Assembly (NCBI GenBank): GCA_963377175.1
Contig: CAUJNA010002146.1
Location: forward strand, 294,001 to 358,000
DNA from: Effrenium voratum
Lineage: Eukaryota; Sar; Dinophyceae; Suessiales; Symbiodiniaceae
Direction: 5' to 3'
Length of the DNA stretch: 64,000 nucleotides
Position 1 is the first letter of the stretch. Each line of letters starts with the position of its first letter. The notes beneath the pieces are model-generated. The model did not search any database and was not told the origin of the DNA. It was given only the letters and a program-made list of their open reading frames with translations. The position numbers and the translations under genes were made by a program. Shown one piece after another: positions 55,593 to 64,000 of this stretch.

Positions 55593-57229
55593 CTGAAATA
55601 ATTAGATATTGTTCATGGGAAGGGACCACATGCAGCTACAAAATAGCTATGAACTAGATGAACAACAATGCTGCATGCTGAAGTCAGGCTAGACATGCTA
55701 GAACCAAGCTATGTGTGAGCTGGGAGGTCCAAACACGTGCTAGACATATGGTAAGGCCACGTTGGCAACGCTCTAGGCTCATGATAGGAATATACCGCTC
55801 ATACGCTGAAGCCAGGCCTGACGGGACCCAAGGTAGACATTTGCTAGGCGCAAATACAACACAGTAGGCTTGTTATTGTTGTGGAACAACATTGCCTAAG
55901 CAAACCATATGCTGGAACATTGCTAGACATCTGTTCGACATGCATTGGAAACAAACTGGGAACATAATCAAGTCCAGCCTGAGGCCTGAGACATCCTAGA
56001 CATATGCTGGAAACACGCTAAACATATAATATAATGCGACTTGCAAAGTCTATACAAATATGTAACACATGCCAGCCTCCCCTTCCCTTAGCCCCACATT
56101 TCCCTCAACACAAGTCCCGGATGAGGCCTTGTGCATGCCTTGCGCTGGAGATCTCAACAAATCATGGGCTGCCCACATCCCCTGCTAAAAGCTTATCTTT
56201 TAATGGGTAAAATTCGGAGCCCCATGGATGGCCGGGAACATCCCAAATGTTTCTACCAGTGGTGAGCTTCCGTGTTCAACCAAGTTCAGTTGTGCCTTTG
56301 AGGGACATGGGCCATGGCAAGAACGCAACTGGGGTGGGTTGGGGAGCCGCGGTTATATGCCACTTATATAAGTGCTATATCTGCAAATCTCATACATGGA
56401 ATCAAACCAAATGCATCCGGAGTCTTAGCAGGAACCTTGTCGAACGGGTTCAAAGGATACGGTTGACGGACGAAATCCTGCACCACCCCTCCCAACTCCA
56501 TACCACAACTAAACAAACCTCTCACCCCGCTCCCCCTTTTCAATGTTGTTGGCACTCATACAAGGTGGTGCAGGATTTCGGCCATTCCACCATGTTTGGA
56601 ACCGAGGGCCCAAAACTTCCACTGTTAAATCGGGAGCACGAGGGACTTTGCAAACCATGGTGAAAGCGGTGCAGGATTTCGTCCGTCAACAGTAGGAGCC
56701 TTCCTGGGGTGTAGGAGTTCTCCTACTGTCTCTCCAAAGCAACACTCCAACAATACAGTCACTCGAATTCGGAGACCCCCTCCCATGCAACAATCATGGA
56801 AGCACCAAAAGCTTTCAAGGACGTGCTTAAACTGCTTTCCTTTCGGGGAAGCCTCCTGTCCACTTCCAGCACTCTAGCTAGGGAGATGCCTGAGGTTGTT
56901 GGAAATGTGTCTCGTGGACAAAACAAGCACGCCCCTCCCCCAGTTACATGATGAATCCCGGCGGGTGGTCTTTGAAGGGTACCCTTTTCAGGCTGGTTTA
57001 CAGGGAAGCCAAAAGGAAATGCACACTTTTGGTGCTCCGCAGTTCTGACACATACCCAATGGATGTTTTCTTTGTTTTTTCGGTCTCGGTACTGGCAGTG
57101 ATGAGAATCTTCCCCAGAATTAGCTTTTGTTTTTTTGCTTTTTGGGGTCCCCTTTGTTTTCCACTAACCAGGCAACAAAGATATTTTTTTGCTGAGGTCC
57201 GAATTCCACCCTAGAAATCTCTTGCCGGG
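55593..57229. other. Long intron of the channel gene
   Basis: Holds the 237-bp inverted-repeat element (56458 to 56694) and repeated TGCTAGACAT and TGCTGGAACA words at 55660 to 56000 that look like a degraded tandem repeat. No exon recognised. Confidence 0.6.
56458..56694. mobile_element. MITE-like element, GAAATCCTGCACC family, copy B
   Basis: 237 bp with perfect 23-bp inverted repeats (GTTGACGGACGAAATCCTGC and ACC) at 56462 to 56484 and 56668 to 56690. An internal inverted copy of the same motif at 56562 suggests nesting or an earlier end. A partial copy lies at 20735 to 20770. Confidence 0.85.
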
Positions 57230-57583
57230 TTGCGTCAACTCCTTGCCATCCTCTCCTTCTCCCTCACCTTCTCCTTCTCCTTCGCCTTCACCTTCACCAG
57301 CATCCACACCTGCAAAAAAGATGCGACTCTCTGCGTCTTGCAGTCGAGGCCTGGCTGTCCGCACTCTTCCACAATGACACTGGATCAGTCTTACAAGGCA
57401 CTTGCTGCTAAGCGCTGGCATGTAGCACCCAATGCTTGGCTGCAATGCCTGGTGAGCTATGCGTGGCTGCACACTTTGCCCATTTGCAGTTCTCAACTAG
57501 CCACTGAGTTTCAAGCGTTCACATCCAGCGAGGCACGAATGCCGTGGGAACTGGATGCGCCGAGAGAAGTGGGCAAGCTGTGA
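57230..57583 (+). CDS. Weak plus-strand open frame with signal-like start
   Basis: An intronless 117-codon frame. It starts MRQLLAILSFSLTFSFSF, which resembles a signal peptide but is translated from a CTTCTC-type repeat, and ends with a plausible soluble stretch (SSEARMPWELDAPREVGKL). Two better-supported minus-strand exons overlap it, so it is probably a chance frame. Confidence 0.15.
   Translation: MRQLLAILSFSLTFSFSFAFTFTSIHTCKKDATLCVLQSRPGCPHSSTMTLDQSYKALAAKRWHVAPNAWLQCLVSYAWLHTLPICSSQLATEFQAFTSSEARMPWELDAPREVGKL
57236..57305. repeat. CCTTCTC-type hexamer array
   Basis: About eight CTTCTC or CTTCAC units. Confidence 0.85.
57395..57439 (-). CDS. Candidate exon, unit 1 region
   Basis: Forty-five nucleotides between a CATTGCAG acceptor and a GTAAGA donor. 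Reads PSIGCYMPALSSKCL in phase 0 at both ends. Both splice signals are close to consensus. No domain recognised. Confidence 0.47.
57523..57577 (-). CDS. Candidate exon, unit 1 region
   Basis: Starts after CCTGTCACAG and ends at GTGAAC. Two frames are open: LAHFSRRIQFPRHSCLAG has the stronger G/C third-position bias, while LPTSLGASSSHGIRASLD keeps phase with both neighbours. The opposite strand carries a 117-codon open frame here (57230 to 57583), listed separately as a weaker alternative. Confidence 0.45.
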
Positions 57584-57881
57584 CAGGGTCCGCGTCAGGC
57601 AGCAGTGAGACAAGTGAGGACAAAAGTGCTGGGACAAACAATCTCGTGACTGGGAGCAGTTCTTTGCATGAAAAAAACACAACATCTAAGCTGTTTAGGG
57701 AATGAACTAGAAGCCGTACGCATCATGACCTCCAAGGGGGCTAGGGGGGCAGGGAGGGGATAAGCCGAGGATAAGCCAAGGCCAAGCACCTAAGGCTCAT
57801 TCGACGCAGCCTGGATGCTCAAAACGGTCTCCAATGGATCCTGCCTGCTTTAAGCACGGCTGAGAATTCAAAGACCCTCAC

Positions 57882-57905
57882 ATACTCCAGAGCTTCCTAG
57901 CGTTC
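57882..57905 (-). CDS. 24-nt exon candidate
   Basis: A very short exon between an AACAG acceptor and a GTGAGG donor, reading NARKLWS. Its end phase fits the start of the next exon (57.58 kb) if that exon is read LPTSLGASSSHGIRASLD, which in turn joins the 57.44 kb exon in phase. The chain of three is the reason for reporting it. Confidence 0.4.
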
Positions 57906-58214
57906 CTGTTGAATACTCGAAACCTGGCAAAGTCTACCCAGTGCCCGACGGAAAAGCATCAACCGGGCTTCTGGCCAGACCCGCGTGTCTGGAAAAGACT
58001 ATCCAATGCTAAGCTCCCTATGCAAATGTTTTTGGTCGCAACTCAGTCGCGAACCTTCACACGAAAAACACAGCGATTTCGGGCTGGACTTGCAGTAAAA
58101 AACATATACTTTTTGCACTGCTGGTTCCATGGGAACATTGGGTTTCCGTCCCAAAGGACGGGGTGTTCCGGAAGAACTCTACAAAAACAAGGCTTGCGGG
58201 TGGGTTCCACTCAC

Positions 58215-58260
58215 CCAAGGATCTGAAGCAAAATGGACATCCACTACGTGCCCTCCCCAC
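58215..58260 (-). CDS. Candidate exon, unit 1 region
   Basis: Canonical GTGAGT donor, and a GCATGCAG acceptor upstream. Reads VGRARSGCPFCFRSL in one frame. A shorter exon starting at an internal TAG acceptor would read VDVHFASDPW. Splice signals are good, product not recognised. Confidence 0.42.
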
Positions 58261-59067
58261 CTGCATGCAGTCTCATATTGAGCTTTGCCAACCAAAACGG
58301 TACTCCGAACATGTCATATCTTCTCCCCCCGTTCCACATATCTAGTCTACAATTACATATCATATACACATTTTTGACAGAGACCTCAGTTAAGATATGA
58401 CCCCCCCCCAGAATTTGTAGAATCGGGACAGGGGGATCAGGATCCGCCTAAGCTGCTGGAAGGGTTGACCACTGCCGTACTGGGCGTCCGATATAGTTCT
58501 TTGTCTATTATTTACTGCCTCTCTTGTGTCTTTTTTTGGGGGGGCCGGTGCCCTCAAGGGAGACGAGCCTCTAGTCTCCTGAGTAACGGTACCTTGACTT
58601 GTTCTGCTTCTGTCCTTGAGATAACCCGCTACACCCAACTATTCCGCGTGCCTGGGAAATGACCAAGGATGCGAGGACTCTCGCAAATGTAGAGCCTGGA
58701 CAATGCATTGGGTGAACTCACAAAGCTGGCTTCAGCCACAAGGCATGGACAAAAACAGTGCACCTGTTGGGATGGATCAAACCCTATGAATACTGCGGAT
58801 AAAGCATCCACCCGCGTCCATGCAGAGTAGAGTATGCTTCCGGTTACAACAAACTTAGGACAATTCCGGCGCTTCCTGTGCGGAAACTTGTTGGAGCTGC
58901 CGTGCCCCTCCAAATGCAGTTGATTTTGACCCCCCTCCCCGGATCCGGAGAGCCACACAAACACATGAGCAGTACGGAAGCTGAAAGGGCATCGAAGCCA
59001 TAACCCAGAAATGTGATCTACAAATAAAAACTACAAACCAACAGCTGAAACGTTGAAAAGGGTTAAC

Positions 59068-59105
59068 TCGCTCGGACGTCGGCGGGAGACCATCATTTGG
59101 ATGGC
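59068..59105 (-). CDS. Candidate exon, unit 1 region
   Basis: Starts after GTCAAG and ends at a GTTAAC donor. Reads AIQMMVSRRRPSE, a basic segment that could be cytosolic. It resembles MMVSRHK in the exon at 44.4 kb, which might reflect equivalent positions in the two channel units, but the match is short. Confidence 0.38.
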
Positions 59106-59263
59106 CTTGACTAACCCAAGACTCAGAACCAACACATTCAAAGGTCGATGGGAAAGTGAGAAAAGCAGCGTGGTAGCAAAAAGTAAATGTTCTTTGCAGC
59201 CCCAACACCAAAGAAACAGAACCATAACTCAGAAAGCAAAAAGCTGCGAACACATTCCCTTAC

Positions 59264-59325
59264 TCCAAACGCCCGTTTTGTTCATGGAACATTTGAACAA
59301 AACATGCATCCCATGGTGAATTCCT
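59264..59325 (-). CDS. Candidate exon, unit 1 region
   Basis: Ends at a canonical GTAAGG donor and starts after a run of AG dinucleotides (CAGAGAG), so the exact start may shift by two to four bases. Reads RNSPWDACFVQMFHEQNGRL. No domain recognised; position suggests the N-terminal half of the channel. Confidence 0.42.
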
Positions 59326-60002
59326 CTCTGTTTAGTCAGGCCCTGACATTATTTGACATCATACCATGACATCATACCCAAAAAAGCTTGTATTTGGAGT
59401 AAGGGGTACCGAGAACGTTGAACACAAACAGGAATGGACCGCTTTGCCCCATTCCAACCGGACCCAGCCAAGCCTCTTTGCCCAATACACACCAGCCCTA
59501 TACTTGTACGTGTGTGTGCAAAATAGGGGGACCCCAAAATTGGTGCTTTGCCTTTAAAGCCAGCTCCAAAAAGATACCTTCCAGTACCCTCACGATTTTT
59601 CAATGTCAAACATACTTTGACATACTTAAACAAGATAGAGTATCCACAACAAGCTGAACAGTGACACTTGTCAGTGCTTGCATAATTGATCTTTGGTTGG
59701 ATCAAATTTGATGTCCCAGCGTTTGCCGTTGTGCCAACTCCAAAAAATACCTGTCAGCACCCTCCAAGGGTGGTCCATTTGTACCTGAAGGGCCCTTGTG
59801 TGGTTGCCATTTCAATTGACAACCCTTGGAGGGAGGGTGCTGGCTCGCAAAAACGCAGCGCAAACCACAAGCAGAACTCAATTTTGCCCAGCGGCAGCGT
59901 GGCGTGGACAAACCAAATAGACACCAGCGCACCGCCAGCTCGCGACAAGGGCCATCTGTTCAGGACAAACCTAGGCCGAACGCAGAATTGCTTGTTTGCT
60001 GA

Positions 60003-60420
60003 GTGCTTTTTGTGTTTTTTAGTTCGATTGTTAGGTTGCTTGTTTGTTTGTTTGCTTGCTTGTTTGTTTGTTCGAAGTATTGTGTATGTGTTTGTTCTGT
60101 TTGCCTGTTTGTTTGATTGTTTAGTTGTTTGTTTGTTTGCTTGCTTGCTTTCTTGTCTGTCTGTGCAACTCCTGCAGTACTCTTGCAGCGTTCTCTTGTT
60201 GTGCGTCGTGACCGCGCTGTTTGCATGTCTGTCTAATGTTGTTTGTGGCATTGCCTGCTTGCCTTATAATGGTGTTTACTTAGATGTTTGTCTACTTGCT
60301 TGCTTTGACTGCTTGTTGTTTGCTTGTGTGGTTTCTTGTTTGTTTGTTTGTCTGTCTGTCTGATTGTTTTGTTTGCTTGTGTTTTTGTGTGGTTGTTGTT
60401 TTGTCTATTTGTTTTGGCTG
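60003..60420. repeat. Degenerate TTTG / TTGC region
   Basis: About 400 bp of imperfect GTTT, GCTT and GTCT units. It keeps long open frames on both strands that are not genes. Confidence 0.9.
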
Positions 60421-61029
60421 TTTTCCGGCTGTTCAACAAACGTGATGGACACCATCCGATCATCCAACCTTCAGAGTCGAGTTGGTCAGTGTAGTCCTCC
60501 CCAAAAAAGGACAGACAGAACAAGAATAGTATGTGACATATTCATTGGATTCCAAAACCAAGGACCAAGGGACATATGGATGGGATTCCAAAACCCTGGT
60601 CGCGGAAAACTGCATCCTCTTTATAAGGACCATGACACAGTGTGGGAGTCCAAAAACATTGGTTGTGCAAAACAGAAAGCATCCTCGTTATAAGGGGAAT
60701 GGGCTCAGGTCCCAATCAACCATTTTCTCGACGGCAAAACAGGTAGCATGGAAATTGACGTGTCCAGGTTCAAAGGGTGGGATCTCCGGATTTTGTTTGA
60801 TACATGGGGGTTGATCAATATTCCGTTCGGCCCCAAATAACCAAGGGTAACTTTTCCCATTTGGTGGGACATATCAGGTGGTTCCATCCAATGGTAATCC
60901 CATATAAAGGACCTTTTCACTCAGGTCGATTCACTTTGGCGGGATAGTTAATCAGGAACCTCTTGAGCTTCCAAGAAGGCACCGTTGCCACCTCAAAGAA
61001 ATACTAGGGTAGAACCACGCAGAACCTAC

Positions 61030-61081
61030 TTGCGGCCCAAAACCCGAAACTCCGACTTCATCACAGGCCAAGGTGCACACA
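61030..61081 (-). CDS. Candidate exon, unit 1 region
   Basis: An open run ending at a GTAGGT donor and starting after a CTGAAG acceptor. One frame reads CAPWPVMKSEFRVLGRK and a second frame is also open. It sits within a 100-codon minus open frame (61026 to 61328) that may be open by chance. No domain recognised. Confidence 0.35.
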
Positions 61082-62324
61082 CTTCAGGCTGTGCACCGCA
61101 TAGAAGTAGCTCTCCTGAGAGCAGTCCGGGGACCGAATCCCTGCACCCAAAGTATAGACTCTGCATGTATTGCGCGATCAAACAAAACCCCGGTTTAAGA
61201 TGTCGCAAGGTTTCGCTACAACCTTGGCTCTGATAGAAAACAAATACACTCAAGAAGCGAAAGCAACAAGTGAGTATCTGTGCCATGAACTCTGTGGGTA
61301 GCTCGTGAAACTTGCCGGTGCTCAGCAAGTGACCAAGGGTTTGGGAATTCCCTCAAAGGAAACCATAGGGGATGGTTCATAGGGGTCATTCCCTCATTTT
61401 CTGCAGAGAATTGGAAAGAAAATGGATGTCTCAACTCCCAAAGAGTCCAAAGTGTCAAAGGGTGCTTTGACCATTGTCCTTTGGGTTCAACAAATGGCCC
61501 CTTAAGATGTTGTTTGAACCGAAACCCGATCCCAAACGTGGCAAGAAGCTGGCCACGCACATGGGCAATTCATCTGTCGACAACATTTCATGGGCAAAGG
61601 GGCCTCCATGTAGAGGGTGTTGGTTGCCTCTAAGTGGATGTTGCTTCGATTGGACCCTGTTTAACGCGGCACCTGAAATGCTCCCCCTGCAGATTAACAT
61701 GGAACCCAAACTAACATAGATCTGGGCTCAATGTGAAGTTAACGCAGGGTCAGGTTTCCCTGATTCGCCAAAAAACATATACTCAGATTCGTGTCATATT
61801 TAGTGCAGGCAAACTATCGCGGAATTGTGTTGACTAACCCAACATTTAACAACAAACACATATATATATATATATATTATAACCAAACATGATAAGCTCA
61901 AATGATTTCTCATATAACTTCTGATTTTATTGGGGAATTGTGATGTCCATATTCAGTCCATCTTTGAAACCCCGGGTCACGACCCCTCCAATGATAGGGT
62001 GCCCTTCAATCGGGTTCTCCCCGATTCCTCGGCAAACAGCCTCAGTGAGGGCTCCAAAACAGGCGAGACCCCGGGGTAGAGTAACACTCCCACCGAAGTC
62101 TGATGTCCGAAGGTCTCAAAGTGTCCTGCACCCCCCAAAAAAATCACGCCCATACCCAGTGCTCATCCCCTTTGATGCTGAGGCTGGTCCCTTTTCACCA
62201 GTGTAACATCCATTTCCCTTGGTCTTCGAATGAACCTGGGTTACCCAATCTTTGGCGGTCCCCCCAAAGGTTATCATGTTTTTCAGGAGCCTCCCCCTTC
62301 AAAAAACATAAAACAAGGGAGAGG

Positions 62325-62452
62325 CTAGGTCCTCCAGTAGAGAGATTAGAATAAGGGCACCCCTTTTTCTGTAGTCTAATTTAGCAGGGGACCCCTCCCA
62401 ACCAAAAAAGAAAAACGGTTTTCAAAGGGCACCCTTTTGCTGGGGGACCTAG
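62325..62452. mobile_element. MITE-like element, CTAGGTCCTCCAGTA family, copy B
   Basis: 128 bp with the same 13 to 15-bp ends and shared internal sequence (CCTTTTTCTGTAGTCTAATTT), flanked by AGG on both sides. It lies just downstream of the S4-like exon of unit 1. Confidence 0.82.
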
Positions 62453-62475
62453 AGGAACCCCCCGCATGTTTCAGC

Positions 62476-62556
62476 AGAGAGTTGGGCCCCAGGCGCCAAG
62501 CTGAAGGTGCGGAGCAGTCGGAAGAGCACCACGGAATCCACCAGCACGTTCGCGTC
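62476..62556 (-). CDS. Channel unit 1, S4-like exon
   Basis: Reads DANVLVDSVVLFRLLRTFSL then APGAQLS. The hydrophobic helix with FRLLRTF has the basic spacing of a voltage-sensor S4 or its preceding segment. The exon follows an AG at its 5' side. The donor chosen is a GC site (GCTGAA), because no GT donor is nearby, which makes the 3' end uncertain. The third codon position is mostly G or C. It lies inside the right end of a small inverted-repeat element that starts at 62325. Confidence 0.5.
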
Positions 62557-63119
62557 CTCGTAGCCTCCGATTTTTTTGCTTTGGAGAAGCCGGAAAAACA
62601 AACAAAAAAAAAAACGCAAGCAAAAAATGGAAGCGGACAAAGGTGGGCCTCCGGTTTTGTTGCTTTGCTTGTCGGATTCTTTACATTCAGGAAAAACCTC
62701 CTAGTTGTTGCTTGTTGTTTTGATGCGTGCCCATTGCTTGGACAAGTTTTAAGACATGAAAGGGACAACTCAACCACCACTTTTTTGTTGCCGGGGGGGC
62801 AAATATTGTTTGACTCGATAGAGGATATGTTCTTTGGGGTGAGTACCTTAGATGTCATTCGAATGCATAAATCCCCAATCTCCGAGTACCCATCCTTACT
62901 CATATTTAGGGTATCAAGCGCGAGTATTTACCATGGAACAGTCAAGAAAGGACAAGGAAGCCTCTAGGAATCGGACCTTTCCAGATCGGGCCCGGTTTTC
63001 TCTGGTTTGGCTTCGCTTTCACCCCATCCAAATTTTGACCAGAGTTGGCTGGCTTGTCACAAGCTCAAAATAAACTTTGAGCCACTCTGAAAAGGAACCC
63101 TGCCAACAAATCGTAAAAC

Positions 63120-63270
63120 AAGCTTGTCAACATCCTCCATTGGAAATCTAGCTCGGCTTGTGCGCTTCGATGCCATTCCCAGCGACGGAGCGGCTGGCCG
63201 GACAGGCTGCTGTTTTAAACTGCCAAAAAGGAACATCAGAAACTCTGGCCAGTGGAACCCATGTTCCCAT
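63120..63270 (+). CDS. Plus-strand exon candidate
   Basis: From GGAAATCTAG to a GTAAGC donor, reads RLVRFDAIPSDGAAGRTGCC then FKLPKRNIRNSGQWNPCSH. The minus strand is also open here (PVRPAAPSLGMASKRTSRAR). If on the plus strand, it would mark a divergent neighbour to the channel gene. Confidence 0.32.
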
Positions 63271-64000
63271 GGTAAGCCTTGTTGCTTTCAGAGGTCGGCT
63301 CCCCGCTATAGGCCAACCGCTTTCACTCCTGTTTGTTGGTTACCCGCTTGGGGAAATGGAACAGGCGTGACGTATATACGAGCCACGAGCTGTTTGCCCA
63401 AACTATGAACAAACGGATCAATAGATTTAAGGTGCCACCCAACGAAAGCATTTGTTGAATTTCTCTGTGAAACCAGTCTCAGTCTGACCCTAATCACTCC
63501 AGACTCCAACGAAAAAGGTTTCCGAGTCGGAAACGCGAATATTGCCACTGCCAAACACACGACACACCTTGCAGGGTTCCCTAGTTGTCAGATGTTTAAA
63601 ACCACCCTTTATCCCGAGAACTGCGAACGACCTAATAGTGAAGAACCTTGGAAAAAAACAAGGTGAGACGGTTTTCTCTCAGGCTCAGGGCTAGGCCTAG
63701 GGTCTTCTCAAAATGGCGACCCGCCTTTGGATTGAAGGAAACCTTCGACATGTCACGTTTCTTGGAAAACCAACACTTTTGAACACCACACATCCAGATC
63801 CACACTCCGCAATTGAACAGCCAAGCCGGATTCCCATGCTTTGGGGCAGAATTGGTGGCCATGAGTTCTGCATGGGAAGTCCCTTCTGGTTTGCGGGCTC
63901 AGAAATCAAAAATCGGAAATCCCCTAGGGAACCTCGCAGACCCCAAGCTGAAGCCCGTGGCGCCTGGTCGGAATGCACTTTCTCGCTTGCTCATGTCATA

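Larger units (their letters stand above)
29885..62556 (-). other. Probable two-unit voltage-gated ion channel gene (gene-level view)
   Basis: Minus-strand exons from 62.5 to 29.9 kb read as a membrane channel with two pore units. Unit 1: S4-like exon, pore exon, inner-helix exons. Unit 2: S1-like, S2, S3, S4, S5, pore and S6 exons in the expected order. Several junctions keep reading phase (42.9 to 41.8 to 41.0 kb; 46.8 to 45.8 kb; 51.7 to 49.5 kb; 32.4 to 31.5 kb), which supports real splicing. The family is the ion-transport superfamily of the plasma or an internal membrane. Neither pore carries the TVGYG potassium signature, so the ion cannot be stated. Not every junction is phase-compatible, so exons are missing or some boundaries are wrong. 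It may be two neighbouring genes, but no stop was seen in the linker exons between the units. Confidence 0.65.

Noticed and set aside
60003..60420. Open frames rich in CLFACL on the plus strand and NKQTNKQ on the minus strand
   Set aside because: Translation of degenerate TTTG and TTGC repeats.
61216..61250. Plus-strand TLALIENKYTQEAKA before a GTGAGT donor
   Set aside because: No convincing acceptor, and the minus strand is equally open.
62437..62967. 176-codon plus-strand frame ending near a GTGAGT site (DSIEDMFFG)
   Set aside because: It runs antisense through the S4-like exon, lacks an acceptor and has no overall bias.
1..64000. Spliced-leader relic (GTAGCCATTTTGGCTCAAG type) marking retrogenes
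   Set aside because: Looked for by eye on both strands; no convincing match seen. A computed search would be needed.
1..64000. tRNA, rRNA, CRISPR arrays, bacterial-type promoters or terminators
   Set aside because: None seen. The only tRNA-like signals are the B-box words in the two possible SINE copies.

Overview
The window looks like nuclear DNA of a dinoflagellate. The reasons are: very short coding islands (13-220 nt) with strong G/C bias at third codon positions, set in kilobases of non-coding DNA; splice donors that include apparent GC sites beside GT; many simple tandem arrays and small inverted-repeat elements inside introns; almost all exons on one strand; and a voltage-gated ion-channel gene whose pore motifs are of alveolate rather than animal or plant type. 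No ribosomal, tRNA, CRISPR or bacterial operon features were seen. Species cannot be given. Everything called CDS below is an exon or coding run read by eye from splice signals, frame and codon bias. None was checked by alignment.

Right part (about 63 to 30 kb, minus strand): a large channel gene read from high to low coordinates. A first channel unit has an arginine-bearing S4-like exon (62.5 kb), a series of small exons, a pore exon with LFGDYPETDY (55.2 kb) and inner-helix exons (54.3 and 53.4 kb). A cytosolic linker follows (52.1, 51.7 and 49.5 kb; 51.7 to 49.5 keeps reading phase). A second channel unit has an S1-like exon (47.3 kb), S2 (46.8 kb), an S2-S3 linker (45.8 kb), S3 (42.9 kb), an S3-S4 segment (41.8 kb), S4 (41.0 kb), an S4-S5 linker (40.0 kb), S5 (35.9 kb), a long exon (34.5 kb), then the pore with FLTGEWANVDFT (32.4 kb) joined in phase to S6 (31.5 kb). 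C-terminal exons follow to about 29.9 kb. A 1.75 kb CATA array and a 0.5 kb CCAA array lie in its introns.

Middle and left part (about 29.7 kb to 1, minus strand): further exons of the same style, several with excellent GTAAGN or GTGAGN donors, encoding proteins I do not recognise. A terminal exon with a stop lies at 1.7 kb and a possible stop at 19.7 kb. I cannot tell whether this is one continuation of the channel gene or two or three genes in a unidirectional cluster.

Plus strand: only weak candidates (5.8, 8.6, 57.3 and 63.2 kb).

Between the exons the DNA is rich in small repeat families that recur through the window: an element bounded by GGTCATGACCC and an AATGGAG motif (about 15 pieces), three to four MITE-like families with terminal inverted repeats (one with a perfect 23-bp repeat), a possible tRNA-derived SINE (two copies), and simple arrays of tetranucleotides.
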